In this document: positions 51,767-60,494 of the stretch, one piece after another
Layout of the letters: every line of letters starts with the position of its first letter
How positions within the stretch are numbered: position 1 is the stretch's first letter
Source: G963667675 sp965197565
Lineage (GTDB): Bacteria > Chloroflexota > Dehalococcoidia > Lucifugimonadales > UBA3495
Length of the DNA stretch: 64,000 bases
NCBI GenBank assembly: GCA_965197565.1
Contig: CBDANK010000003.1
Coordinates: 930,001-994,000, forward strand
Reading direction: 5' to 3'
Notes under the pieces: model-generated
What the model saw: only the letters and a program-made list of their open reading frames with translations
Told to the model about the DNA's origin: nothing
Database searches by the model: none
Position numbers and translations under genes: made by a program

Positions 51767-54004
51767 CTATTTCTGGCACAGTCCGATACGCACCAGCCTC
51801 AGTTCGTCGTAAGTGTACTCGCCGCCGAGTTCGTCAAACACCGGCCGGAGCAATTCATGGCCCAAGGCATCGAAGGCGGCCCTGATAGTTTCTTGACGTT
51901 GAGGATTGGGCAGCAAGTGGTCGAACGCTACGGTCTCGCCATCCTGCACTAGCCGCTCCAGATGGCCCACGATCGTGTTTTCCGACAGGCCGCGCTGTCC
52001 GGCCACTTCGGTCAAGGATGCTCCGGCGGACACCAGCCGGGCCGTCTCCAGGAATGTATTGCCGGCAGTATAGGAGGTTGGCTTCTTGGCCGGGCGCGGC
52101 TCCGGCCCCTCGGAATCTGGCTGCGGCAAGCCGTGTTTGCCCACGTAGCTTTTTATGGTTCCAATGAACGGGCCGCTGAACTCCCGCAGCTTAGCCTCAC
52201 CGACGCCGGAGATTTGGGCAAAGTCGTGCCGGGTCAGGGGCACCTGCCGCGCCATTTCCCGCAACGACCTGTCGCTGAAAACTACGAAGGTCGGCACTCC
52301 CTGCTGGTCGGCGATTCGCTTGCGCAGGGCCGACAGCTCACGAAAGAGGTCCGCGTCGTAGGGCTTCGTGTCGTCGCTGCCGGAGGTGCGGCCGCGGTCT
52401 CGCCGGGCGGCGCGATTGGACAGCGGCGCATCGCTATCGTCGCGGTAGACGTGACTGTTGTTCTGAGCTATCGGACGGGAAAGATGCAGGGTGTCGCGGG
52501 CTTTCAGAAACGCGCGTCCTTGCGGCGTTACTTGCAGCGTCGGGTATTGTCCACCTGATACAGCCAACAAGCCATTGGATTCCAAGGTGTTTATCAATTG
52601 ACGTAATTCGTCTTGGGAGTGCCGGCTGGCAATGCCGAACACGGACAATTGGTCGTGCCCAAGCTCTTGTACTCTCTTCGTACCCGCCCCAAGCAAGACT
52701 CTGATTACGTGCCCCGCGCCAAACCGTTCGCCGGTGCGGATTACCGCCGACAGAACTTTTTGGGCGATTTCGGTGGCGTCGTACTCCTCTTGGGGTGTTA
52801 GGCAAACGTCGCAGCCGCCGCAGGACTGCCCCGGCCATTCCTCGCCCAAGTATTCCAGCACGAACTTGCGGCGGCAGGTTGGCAGACGGCAAAAGGCCAC
52901 CATCTGCTCCAGCCGCCGGCGCGCGCGCTCCTGCTCTTCGGCATCCTCCATCCGGTCCAGGAAATACTCTTGCTTGGCCCTATCTCCGTAGGAGTAAAAC
53001 AGGACACACTCACTGGGCATTCCGTCCCGTCCGGCCCGGCCCGTCTCCTGGTAGTAGCCTTCCAGATTCTTGGGCAGGTCCTGATGGACCACCAAGCGGA
53101 CGTCCGGCTTGTCGATGCCCATGCCAAAGGCGATGGTAGCCACCACGATGGGAGTTTCGTCGCGGATGAACCGGTCCTGGACGGCCCGCCGAACTTCCGG
53201 TTCCAGCCCGGCGTGATAGGCTTCCGCCTTGAAACCTTGGCGGGAGAGGTTGTGGGCCATTTCCTCGGTGGACTTGCGGGTGGTGCAGTAGATGATGGCG
53301 GACTCGCCGCGGTGTTTCTTCAGCAAAGTCAACAGCGGGGCAAGCGACGTTTCCTTGGGTTCGACGGAGTAGGTCAAGTTGGGGCGGTTGAAGCTGGAAA
53401 TGAAGACCTTGGGCTGACGGAGGCCCAATTCGGCCAGAATGTCGTCCCGGACCGGCTTGGTTGCGGTGGCGGTAAGGGCAATGGCCGGAGCCTGGGGGCA
53501 GACTTCCCGGAGTGCCTTCAACTCGCGGTAGGCGGGGCGGAAATCATGCCCCCAATGAGAAACGCAGTGGGCCTCGTCGATAGCCAGCAGCCGCACGTCC
53601 AACTGTTTCAGGAAGTTCCAGAACTCGGGCAGAACGACCCGCTCTGGGGCCGCGTAGAGGATGTTGAACCGGTCGTTCTGGGCCAAGCCCTCGACCCGCG
53701 CAATTTGCGCCTGGGTCAGGGAGCTGTTGATAAAACCGGCGGAAATACCGTTGGCGCGCAGGGCGTCCACCTGGTCTTTCATCAGGGCAATGAGTGGCGA
53801 GACTACCAACGTCAGGCCGCCCAAGGCTAGGGCGGGCAACTGGTAGCACAGCGACTTGCCGCCGCCGGTGGGCATCAGGACAAACGCATCGTTCCCGCCC
53901 ATTACTGCGGCGACGATTTCCTCCTGCTGCGGCAGAAAGGAGTCGAAACCGAAGTGGGCCTTCAGCAGGTCAAGCATGGGTAGGCGCTCATTATTTTTGC
54001 TCAC
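51767..54004 (-). CDS. recQ: ATP-dependent DNA helicase RecQ
   Basis: A 745-residue RecQ. Walker A MPTGGGKSLCYQLPAL (about residues 39-54) and Walker B DEAHCVSHWGHDFRPAY are classic. Motif VI reads YQETGRAGRDG. The RQC zinc site follows with CRLPTCRRKF and SCGGCDVC. An HRDC domain (about residues 545-620, starting FRELSALRKRIAD) is present, and the C-terminal 100 residues add a helix-turn-helix (LTEVAGQRGLSENTIVGHLERL) as in some bacterial RecQ. It unwinds recombination and stalled-fork DNA. An Arg/Pro-rich linker (residues 625-650) is seen. Confidence 0.96.
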   Translation of the reverse strand: MSKNNERLPMLDLLKAHFGFDSFLPQQEEIVAAVMGGNDAFVLMPTGGGKSLCYQLPALALGGLTLVVSPLIALMKDQVDALRANGISAGFINSSLTQAQIARVEGLAQNDRFNILYAAPERVVLPEFWNFLKQLDVRLLAIDEAHCVSHWGHDFRPAYRELKALREVCPQAPAIALTATATKPVRDDILAELGLRQPKVFISSFNRPNLTYSVEPKETSLAPLLTLLKKHRGESAIIYCTTRKSTEEMAHNLSRQGFKAEAYHAGLEPEVRRAVQDRFIRDETPIVVATIAFGMGIDKPDVRLVVHQDLPKNLEGYYQETGRAGRDGMPSECVLFYSYGDRAKQEYFLDRMEDAEEQERARRRLEQMVAFCRLPTCRRKFVLEYLGEEWPGQSCGGCDVCLTPQEEYDATEIAQKVLSAVIRTGERFGAGHVIRVLLGAGTKRVQELGHDQLSVFGIASRHSQDELRQLINTLESNGLLAVSGGQYPTLQVTPQGRAFLKARDTLHLSRPIAQNNSHVYRDDSDAPLSNRAARRDRGRTSGSDDTKPYDADLFRELSALRKRIADQQGVPTFVVFSDRSLREMARQVPLTRHDFAQISGVGEAKLREFSGPFIGTIKSYVGKHGLPQPDSEGPEPRPAKKPTSYTAGNTFLETARLVSAGASLTEVAGQRGLSENTIVGHLERLVQDGETVAFDHLLPNPQRQETIRAAFDALGHELLRPVFDELGGEYTYDELRLVRIGLCQK

Positions 54005-54175
54005 CTAACGGCCGATTTATGCTGTATGCCTCAGTGCCTTTAAGGTGTTGCTCTTATTGTAGTTGCCGTTAGGTCAGTCGCCAATAATCGCTGTCGGGCC
54101 CGACGCGACCCGTACCGGCGCCGCCCTGCTGCCGGGGGTTCTTGGCTGCGCCTAGAGGGTTGAGGGTGGGCCATC

Positions 54176-54925
54176 CTACTTGGCGGTATATCCTCCATCG
54201 ACCGCCAACTCGGCGCCAGTTATATATGAAGCTTCGTCGGAGGCCAGGAACAATACTGCGTTGGCCACTTCCTCGATTCGGCCCTCTCGTCCCATCGGGG
54301 TGTTTTCGGTCACCTCCCGCTCTCGTGCTTCGTCCCGCGGCGCCGATGTGGCCATGGGAGGCATGAAGCCCGGATGCACCGAGTTGACCCTAACTCCTTC
54401 CTTGGCATAGCGCACCGCCAGAGCCTTGGTGTACAAGCGCACCGCTCCCTTGGAGGCATGGTAGGCCGGGTGACCCCCTCCACCGCCTACCATTCCCATT
54501 ATCGACGAAATATTCACTATGGCGCCGCTTCCCGCTTCCACCATTTTGGGGATGACGGACCGAGCGCCTAGGAACACTCCTTTGGAGTTGATTTCCATGA
54601 TGCTGTCCCAGCCATCTATGCTGTTAGAGTCCGGGAAAGCGCCGGAACTGATGCCCGCGTTGTTGACCAGCACATCCAGCTTTCCGAACCTGGCCACGGT
54701 GCTGTCCACCGCGTCGCGCCAGTCCTGTTCATTGGTTACGTCCAAGCGTAGAAACATTGCCTCGCCGCCGGCTTCCGCAATCTCGGCCTCTACCTGCTTT
54801 CCCTCCTCTTCCCGGAGGTCGGCTATTACCACCTTGGCGCCCTCCCGGGCAAAAAGCTTGGCCTCGGAAGCGCCCATTCCACGCGCGCCTCCGGTAACAA
54901 CGGCTACCTTGCCTTCCAGTCGCAT
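54176..54925 (-). CDS. SDR-family oxidoreductase, paralog 1 of 3
   Basis: A 249-residue classical SDR. VVTGGARGMGASEAKLF (NAD motif TGGARGMG), LVNNAGIS, IVNISSIMGMV and YHASK (catalytic Tyr replaced or shifted: AYHASKGAVRLY) are visible. The family reads FabG/3-ketosteroid-like. It belongs to a tandem set with 54,978 and 55,770, more similar to the third copy than to the second by eye. Unknown substrate; such SDR expansions are typical of SAR202-like genomes. Confidence 0.88.
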   Translation of the reverse strand: MRLEGKVAVVTGGARGMGASEAKLFAREGAKVVIADLREEEGKQVEAEIAEAGGEAMFLRLDVTNEQDWRDAVDSTVARFGKLDVLVNNAGISSGAFPDSNSIDGWDSIMEINSKGVFLGARSVIPKMVEAGSGAIVNISSIMGMVGGGGGHPAYHASKGAVRLYTKALAVRYAKEGVRVNSVHPGFMPPMATSAPRDEAREREVTENTPMGREGRIEEVANAVLFLASDEASYITGAELAVDGGYTAK

Positions 54926-54977
54926 ATTGCCTCCACTAAGTTAGTGCCGGGGTCTAGGTCTTCACCAGCGGTTGTTT

Positions 54978-55727
54978 TTACTTGGCGGTGAACCCGCCGT
55001 CCACTATTAGCTCGGTGCCGGTGATGTAGGAGGCCTCATCCGAGGCCAGGAAGAGGACCGCGTTGGCTACCTCGATGGGCTGGCCTTCCCGCTGCATGGG
55101 CACGTCGTTGACCATCCTTTCCCGGCGAGCGTCGCCCCGCTGAAGAGACGTCAGCATGGGCGGCATTATTCCCGGATGCACCGAGTTTACTCTGATTCCT
55201 TCCTTGGCGTGCTGCACGGCCGCCGCCTTGGTGATAAGCCGCACGGCGCCCTTGGAGGCGTTGTAGCCTGGGTGGACCGTCTCTTGCCCCACAAAGCCGG
55301 AGATGGACGAGATGTTTACGATGGCGCCGCCACCCGTTTTCTGCATCTCCCTGATTGCGTACTTCATGCCAAGGAAGACACCCTTGGCGTTGATGTTCAT
55401 CAGCCGGTCCCAGGCGTCGGTACTGCTGTGGTCCAGTTCCCCACTGCCGCCGATGCCCGCGTTGTTGACCAAGATGTCCAGCTTGCCAAAGCGGTCCACC
55501 GCCTGCTGTACGGCGGACTCCCAGGCTGCTTCATCGGCCACGTTTAACTCCACGAACACCGCCTCGCCGCCGGCCTCGGCGATTTCGGACTCGACTTGCC
55601 TCCCGTCTTCTTCCCGGATGTCGGCAATGACCACCTTGGCCCCCTCCCGGGCAAAAAGCTTGGCTTCCACCGCGCCCATTCCGTGAGCGCCTCCGGTAAC
55701 AATGGCTACCTTGCCTTCCAATCGCAT
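54978..55727 (-). CDS. SDR-family oxidoreductase, paralog 2 of 3
   Basis: A 249-residue classical SDR with IVTGGAHGMGAVEAKLF (NAD-binding), LVNNAGIGGSGEL, IVNISSISGFVG and YNASKGAVRLITKA (active Tyr/Lys). It shares the MRLEGKVA start and DEASYITG C-terminus with its neighbours but has diverged most of the three. Likely a duplication product; the substrate is unknown. The ribosome-binding site GGAGGC is 6-8 bp from the ATG. Confidence 0.88.
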   Translation of the reverse strand: MRLEGKVAIVTGGAHGMGAVEAKLFAREGAKVVIADIREEDGRQVESEIAEAGGEAVFVELNVADEAAWESAVQQAVDRFGKLDILVNNAGIGGSGELDHSSTDAWDRLMNINAKGVFLGMKYAIREMQKTGGGAIVNISSISGFVGQETVHPGYNASKGAVRLITKAAAVQHAKEGIRVNSVHPGIMPPMLTSLQRGDARRERMVNDVPMQREGQPIEVANAVLFLASDEASYITGTELIVDGGFTAK

Positions 55728-55769
55728 ACTGCCTCCATCATTTTTGGCCTACCCTATTCGCAGTCGGCT

Positions 55770-56519
55770 TTAACGTGCGGTAAATCCTCCATCTACCGCC
55801 AGCTCTGCTCCGGTTATATACGAGGCTTCGTCCGAGGCCAGGAATAAAACTGCGTAGGCCACTTCTTCGACCCGGCCCCTTCTTCCCATGGGCGTGTTTT
55901 CAGTCACCTCCCGCCGCCGAGCCTCGTTCTCCGGAGCCGATGTGGCCATGGGCGGCATGTGGCCGGGATGCACCGAGTTTATCCTAATTCCATCCTTGGC
56001 GTGGCGCACCGCCGAAACCTTGGTGTACAAGCGCACGGCGCCCTTGGAAGCATAGTATGCCGGGTGCCCGTCATCGCTCCCCACCAATCCGCTTATTGAC
56101 GAAATATTCACTATGGCGCCGCCTCCCGCTTCCACCATTTTGGGGATGACGGACCTGGTGCCCAAGAACACTCCTTTGGAGTTGATGTCCATCATGCTGT
56201 CCCAGCCATCTATGCTATCGGTGTCCGGGAAAGCACCGGCGCTGATGCCAGCGTTGTTGACCAGCAGGTTCAGTTTTCCGAATCTGGACACAGTGCGGTC
56301 TACAGCATCGCTCCAATCTTGTTCCTGGGTAACGTCCATACGCAGGAACATTGCCTCGCCGCCGGCTTTCGTGATCTCAGCCTCTACCTGCCTCCCCTCC
56401 TCTTCACGAAGGTCGCAGATTACCACCTTGGCGCCTTCCTGGGCAAAAAGCTTGGCCTCGGAAGCGCCCATTCCGCGAGCGCCTCCGGTAATAATCGCCA
56501 CCTTGCCTTCCAATCGCAT
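55770..56519 (-). CDS. SDR-family oxidoreductase, paralog 3 of 3
   Basis: A 249-residue SDR from ATG 56,519 (MRLEGKVAIITGG), chosen because it aligns with the starts of the other two; an upstream ATG gives a nine-residue extension not shared with them. GAGGAAAG lies just upstream. TGGARGMG, LVNNAGISAGAF, IVNISSISGLVG and YYASKGAVRLYTK complete the active site. It is the closest relative of paralog 1 by eye. The repeat element (copy 2) begins 92 bp upstream of this gene. Confidence 0.88.
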   Translation of the reverse strand: MRLEGKVAIITGGARGMGASEAKLFAQEGAKVVICDLREEEGRQVEAEITKAGGEAMFLRMDVTQEQDWSDAVDRTVSRFGKLNLLVNNAGISAGAFPDTDSIDGWDSMMDINSKGVFLGTRSVIPKMVEAGGGAIVNISSISGLVGSDDGHPAYYASKGAVRLYTKVSAVRHAKDGIRINSVHPGHMPPMATSAPENEARRREVTENTPMGRRGRVEEVAYAVLFLASDEASYITGAELAVDGGFTAR

Positions 56520-56611
56520 CTTGCTTTCCTCAATAAGAAAATCCAACTCAATCCAGTTCCAAGGCCCAGTATCTCACAAAAATCGCGCCATGACCGCTGA
56601 AGCTGAGTTGT

Positions 56612-56840
56612 GAGACCTTTGCATAACTGGTCGCTCAACTTGTCATTCCGACCCCCACCCCTGTCATTCCGACCGGAGGGAGGAATCTAAGGCGTTGGGG
56701 CAGAGTCGTCGCGTCGGTCCAGCTACAGACCTAGTGCTTGCTGACATAGGTTTGAGATTCCTCACGGAGTTTATCCTGAGCGCAGCCGAAGGGCTTCGCT
56801 GCGTTCGGAATGACAGGGGTGGGGGTTATGCAAAGGTCTC
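56612..56840. repeat. Inverted-terminal-repeat element, copy 2
   Basis: A 229-bp element with perfect ends: GAGACCTTTGCATAAC (56,612-56,627) and GTTATGCAAAGGTCTC (56,825-56,840). The inner 154-bp core (56,662-56,815) is bounded by TGTCATTCCGA and its reverse complement and matches copy 1 at 20,273-20,426. The left arm carries a duplicated TGTCATTCCGA (56,641 and 56,662). It lies between the SDR set and the hydrolase gene, in non-coding DNA. No transposase is encoded. Confidence 0.88.
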
Positions 56841-56955
56841 GAGTTGCTGCGGCAGTCGGGCTCTGCCGCCAGTTGCCGGTCCAATTCTCATGATAGGATA
56901 ACGTACTTGGCCGGGCGAAAGCCAACAGGCCCCAGCTTTTCTTAAGGAGTCCAGA

Positions 56956-57765
56956 ATGGAATCAAGGTTTGTTCAAGCGGGAGAGGTCCAGCTTCAGTAC
57001 TACCAGCACGGACAAGGGACCGAGACGGTGCTGCTGGTCCATGGATACGCGTCATCGGCCCGGCTGTGGCATCTGGCGATGGCCCGGATGGCGCCGGCAC
57101 GCTTTCAGGTAATCGCTCTCAACAACCGGGGAGCGGGGGAGTCCCAGCGCACCGCCTTGGAGAGCGATTACAGCGTCGAGTCCTTCGCCGCCGATCTGCA
57201 CAACGCGGTGGAGGCATTGGAGTTGGACGATTTCACCCTAGCGGGGCATTCCATGGGGGGAGCGACGGTGGCCCAGTACGCGCTGGCCCATCAAGATAGG
57301 CTCAAGGCATTGGTGTTGCTCAATTCCACGCCCCTGCAGGGCCGGGAGTTAGAGGACGGTTGGGACAGCGCCATTCGGGACCAGTTTCGGACCGGCGACC
57401 GTCCCCAGGGCGACATGGGATTCAACGGACCTCACATAACCAGGGACTTTACCGAAGGGGTCTTGGCCGATATCGCACGCAACCCTGTGGAACGGGCGTT
57501 GGGAGGGCGCCGCTCCATGTCCCAGCTCCGGCTTAGGGAGCGGTTAGGCGAGATAACCGTCCCGACGCTGGTGGTGGGAAGCGACAGGGATACCACTGTG
57601 GGGGTGGACAACATCCTGGCCGACTACCTGGCCCTTCCTGAGGAGTCGCGCCACTTGCACATCTTCCACGGCATCGGCCACTCCCCCAACGTGGAGATCC
57701 CCGACGAGTTCGCCGGGCTGCTAGCGCGGTTTCTGGACGGAGTGGACGCGGGGGTAGTCAGTTAG
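56956..57765 (+). CDS. Alpha/beta-hydrolase
   Basis: A 269-residue hydrolase. VLLVHGYASSARLWH (oxyanion), LAGHSMGGATVAQYAL (nucleophile elbow, Ser about residue 101), a late Asp in GSDRDTTV and HGIGHSPNVEIP (catalytic His) are all present. A TAAGGAG site lies 8 bp before the ATG. It lies downstream of repeat copy 2 and is the last metabolic gene before the toxin-antitoxin-rich segment. Substrate unknown. Confidence 0.9.
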   Translation: MESRFVQAGEVQLQYYQHGQGTETVLLVHGYASSARLWHLAMARMAPARFQVIALNNRGAGESQRTALESDYSVESFAADLHNAVEALELDDFTLAGHSMGGATVAQYALAHQDRLKALVLLNSTPLQGRELEDGWDSAIRDQFRTGDRPQGDMGFNGPHITRDFTEGVLADIARNPVERALGGRRSMSQLRLRERLGEITVPTLVVGSDRDTTVGVDNILADYLALPEESRHLHIFHGIGHSPNVEIPDEFAGLLARFLDGVDAGVVS

Positions 57766-57790
57766 AGCAGAGACATAAAGGACTAGGGTC

Positions 57791-57847
57791 GTGCCACGTC
57801 GCTATTCATCACTGGAAACAATTACGGTCCTGCGAGAGGTCCTCTAA
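57791..57847 (+). pseudogene. Possible HicA remnant upstream of HicB
   Basis: A short frame from GTG 57,791 (MPRRYSSLETITVLREVL, 18 residues) ends at a TAA that abuts the HicB ATG. The N-terminus resembles the start of HicA toxins (P-R-x-YSS-x-E-x-I-x-VL), but the double-stranded-RNA-binding core and catalytic His are missing. It could also be chance. If real, the toxin has been reduced to a stub while HicB stays intact. Confidence 0.35.
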
Positions 57848-58144
57848 ATGCCCGCAAAAAAGTTTACGGTCATTCTTCTTCCAGACGACGAGAGCTACCA
57901 GGTCGTGTTCCCCCACTACCCTGGCTGTATAACCTTCGGTGAAACGGTGGAAGAGGCATTAAGCAACGCCAAGGAAGCAATCGAACTCCACTTGGAGGGT
58001 GAAGCGGAAAAGGGAGCCGACCCGGTGCCCCCCAACACCCACGTGCAGCACATCGTTGTAGGCGAAGTCGAGGCAGAGGTGCCGGAATCCCTTCTACAAG
58101 CCGATACTGGGCCAAAGAAGGTTAGCGTTACTCCTGTCAGTTAG
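57848..58144 (+). CDS. hicB: HicB-family antitoxin
   Basis: A 98-residue HicB. KFTVILLPDDESYQVVFPHYPGCITFGETVEEALSNAKEAI matches the RNase-H-like HicB domain in its core motifs (VFPHYPGCITFGET, then EEALSNAKEAIELHL). The usual C-terminal DNA-binding ribbon-helix-helix or HTH is short or absent. A full HicA gene is not adjacent (only a possible stub at 57,791). It ends 4 bp inside the convergent DUF433 gene. Confidence 0.88.
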   Translation: MPAKKFTVILLPDDESYQVVFPHYPGCITFGETVEEALSNAKEAIELHLEGEAEKGADPVPPNTHVQHIVVGEVEAEVPESLLQADTGPKKVSVTPVS

Positions 58145-58365
58145 GTCAGTTCGCGTCCGATAACCTTGCGGGCGTAGATCAGGCAAGCCTGTATATCCTC
58201 CGACTCCAACCAGGGATAGCCACTGAGTATTGTTTCAGGAGAATCCCCGACGGCCAGCATCCCCAGAACGTGCTCCACCGCCAAACGCCGGCCGCGAATG
58301 AGCGGCTTGCCCCCGAAGATGTCCGGGTCCACCGTGATTCTCTCTAATAGCTTGCTTTCGTTCAT
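58141..58365 (-). CDS. DUF433-family antitoxin-like protein
   Basis: A 74-residue DUF433 protein. ITVDPDIFGGKPLIRGRRLAVEHVLGML is the family core (motif DPDIFGGKPLIRG), followed by SGYPWLESEDIQACLIYA. DUF433 forms a small DNA-binding fold and is often paired with a DUF5615 PIN-like toxin; no such toxin is found here. Its stop overlaps that of HicB. Confidence 0.88.
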   Translation of the reverse strand: MNESKLLERITVDPDIFGGKPLIRGRRLAVEHVLGMLAVGDSPETILSGYPWLESEDIQACLIYARKVIGRELT

Positions 58366-58598
58366 AAAATATTTCTCGCCTGAGTTTTTACCTACAGCTC
58401 AAGCTCCTTAAGCTGTTTGACGGAATACTAAGGGAGCTTCACCAATAATCTCGAAGGCCCAGGTTACCGCAAAATCGGTCTCAAGTTCGGTAGAAAAAGC
58501 TGGGATATCCATGTCTCAGGTGGAGACTATCAGCGAAAGAACTATGCGGCGGTTACCTCAGGTAACTAGCTGAAAAAGGGTAGTGTAACAGGATATTA
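58366..58598. other. Non-coding interval, possible gene remnant
   Basis: A 233-bp region without a valid gene. A plus-strand frame of about 46 codons (near 58,430-58,573), including GYRKIGLKFGRKSWDIHVSGG, looks protein-like but has no start codon. It may be the tail of a degraded toxin or other small gene. Otherwise nothing was recognised. Confidence 0.35.
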
Positions 58599-59120
58599 TT
58601 ATCCAACGTCGTTGTTATATTCGGTTCTGATCGCCCTCATTACGCTTTTGTCGATAGCTCCTCGAAATTCCTGGTCGGTCGCTGTGTTGAACCAGATACA
58701 TTTTAGATCTCTGGGTTTCTTTCCCATTCTCTTAAGCTCCACTACTAGGTCTGGCACGCTAGTAAATTGAGTAAGATTGTGTCCTGGCAGAATTTCGTAA
58801 GGCATATGAAAACCCTCGTTAGGGATTAAGAACAAGCCAGGAGTGGCACTGCCTTTAAGTCGAATGCCAAAGCCAGTTACTGTTATGGGATGTTGCCTGT
58901 CGTTGGCTGCTACCAGAACAAGCTTGATCTCATCATCGTTTTCGATTCCAATCAATTTTGAGGACGTTCCTGGCGTTATCACATAACGAGATGTACCACT
59001 AACCTTAAGATGCGACTTTGAAAAGCAATATCTGCCCCACTCAACAACTAGCCCGGCAAAGGCGGCAACCATTCCACCGGTGATACCACCACCAAAAGCT
59101 GACCAGAATACCTCAGACAT
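58599..59120 (-). CDS. Membrane-anchored hypothetical protein
   Basis: A 173-residue protein of unknown function. Residues 5-30 form one hydrophobic N-terminal segment (FGGGITGGMVAAFAGLVVEWG), likely a membrane anchor. The remaining 140 residues form a soluble beta-rich part (KLVLVAANDRQHPITVTGFGIRL), suggesting an Ig- or lipocalin-like fold. No catalytic motif is visible. It lies 60 bp downstream of the J-domain gene, on the same strand. Confidence 0.7.
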   Translation of the reverse strand: MSEVFWSAFGGGITGGMVAAFAGLVVEWGRYCFSKSHLKVSGTSRYVITPGTSSKLIGIENDDEIKLVLVAANDRQHPITVTGFGIRLKGSATPGLFLIPNEGFHMPYEILPGHNLTQFTSVPDLVVELKRMGKKPRDLKCIWFNTATDQEFRGAIDKSVMRAIRTEYNNDVG

Positions 59121-59180
59121 CCGCTATCCTCCAAAACGCCGGCTAAAAGTCCCGACATCGGATGTGCGGCTGTAGTACTG

Positions 59181-60494
59181 CTACTTGACCTTCAAGTTGC
59201 CCTTGTTGTTCCACTCTGTGACTCGCCTATCCGGCAGCGAGAACTTGACTGTGCTCAAACCATAGTACCAACGTTCAAATCCCAGTACTTCATAAGTCTG
59301 GATTTCGGTAGGAGTGCCTTGGGCATGAAGCACATCGGCTTGGGAAGACCCGCGGGTAAAATGCCCAGGAGTTGAAGACTCGCTGGTCTTGGGCAACAGT
59401 TGGACATTCAAGTTGCCCTCATTGTCCCACTCTGTGACTCGCCTATCCGGCAGCGAGAACTTAACCCTGCTCCGATCATAGTACCAACGTTCAAATCCCA
59501 GTACTTCATAAGTCTGGATTTCGGTAGGAATGCCTTGGGCATGAAGCACATCGGCTTGGGAAGACCCGCGGGTAAAATGCCCAAGAGTTGAAGACTCGCT
59601 GGTCTTAGGCAGCAGTTGGACATTCAAGTTGCCCTCATTGTCCCACTCTGTGACTTGCCTATCCGGCAGCGAGAACTTAACCCTGCTCCGATCATAGTAC
59701 CAACGTTCAAATCCCAGTACTTCATAAGTCTGGATTTCGGTAGGAATGCCTTGGGCATGAAGCACATCGGCTTGGGAAGACCCGCGAGTGAAATAGTCTC
59801 GTTTGGTCGGATTTGACGTAGCGGTTAGTACAGAAGTAGGAATCGGTAGAGTTGTTGGTGCAGGAGTCGGAGTCACGGTTGGCCTTGGTGTGGCCGTAGC
59901 GGTTGGCCGGGGAGTCGGCGCCACTGGTGCCATACCCGCCGTCGCTCCAGAAACCAGTAGTGCTGTGGGCACTTGTGCGGGTGTGGTTGTAAGGAGAATA
60001 GGAGTCCTTGTCGGCAAAACAGCGACGGTGCGAAGGCCTCCGTCATCACTGTTTCCTCGTCCGCCAACACTGAAGACGGCTGCCACCACAATTACTGCGA
60101 CCACAGCGAGACCTATCGTGCCAGGCATTTTTCTGAGCACCTGAATAGGTCGTCTTTCGGGAGGCGTCGTTGGAGTAGCCGTCCTAGACTGTGAAGTAGA
60201 CTCTCTAGCAGGTCTGCTTGTGTGTGGTCGCCCGCTTTGAGTATCACTGCTGTGAGGTTCCGTTCTCTGCCTCCGTTGGACGCCTCGTACCCGGTCGTAT
60301 GCCGCACGCCGGCCTGGGTCACTCAGAGTCTCATACGCAAGATTCAACCGTGTCATAATCTCATCGGCTTCTTGCGATGGGTTTCGGTCTGGGTGATATA
60401 GGAGCGTCAGCCGTCGGAATGCTGCCCGAATGACATCCTGATGGGCGGATGGATGAACCTGCAGGATTTCGTACAGGTCTTCGCTTTCAGACAC
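59181..60494 (-). CDS. Membrane-anchored J-domain protein with three tandem repeats
   Basis: About 437 residues. GTG 60,494 was chosen because GAGGAG is 7 bp upstream; it overlaps the DUF6516 stop by 8 bp, whereas a longer ATG at 60,527 lies deeper in that gene. Residues 5-65 form a J-domain with the HPD motif (LLYHPDRNPSQ). One membrane helix follows (about residues 125-145), then a Thr/Pro-rich linker, then three 72-residue repeats (FTRGSSQADVLHAQG, FERWYY, VKFSLPDRQVTEW). J-domains recruit DnaK; the repeats outside or inside the membrane may bind a ligand. Confidence 0.85.
   Translation of the reverse strand: MSESEDLYEILQVHPSAHQDVIRAAFRRLTLLYHPDRNPSQEADEIMTRLNLAYETLSDPGRRAAYDRVRGVQRRQRTEPHSSDTQSGRPHTSRPARESTSQSRTATPTTPPERRPIQVLRKMPGTIGLAVVAVIVVAAVFSVGGRGNSDDGGLRTVAVLPTRTPILLTTTPAQVPTALLVSGATAGMAPVAPTPRPTATATPRPTVTPTPAPTTLPIPTSVLTATSNPTKRDYFTRGSSQADVLHAQGIPTEIQTYEVLGFERWYYDRSRVKFSLPDRQVTEWDNEGNLNVQLLPKTSESSTLGHFTRGSSQADVLHAQGIPTEIQTYEVLGFERWYYDRSRVKFSLPDRRVTEWDNEGNLNVQLLPKTSESSTPGHFTRGSSQADVLHAQGTPTEIQTYEVLGFERWYYGLSTVKFSLPDRRVTEWNNKGNLKVK
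59183..59796 (-). repeat. Three near-identical 216-bp tandem repeats (coding)
   Basis: Units start at about 59,183, 59,399 and 59,615, each 216 bp (72 codons). The second and third differ at only a few bases; the first, encoding the protein's C-terminus, is somewhat more diverged. They keep the reading frame. High nucleotide identity implies recent expansion; unit number may vary between strains. Confidence 0.92.

Noticed and set aside
58430..58573. Protein-like open stretch GYRKIGLKFGRKSWDIHVSGG without a start codon
   Set aside because: No ATG/GTG/TTG start and stops on both sides; could be a gene relic but cannot be called a gene.
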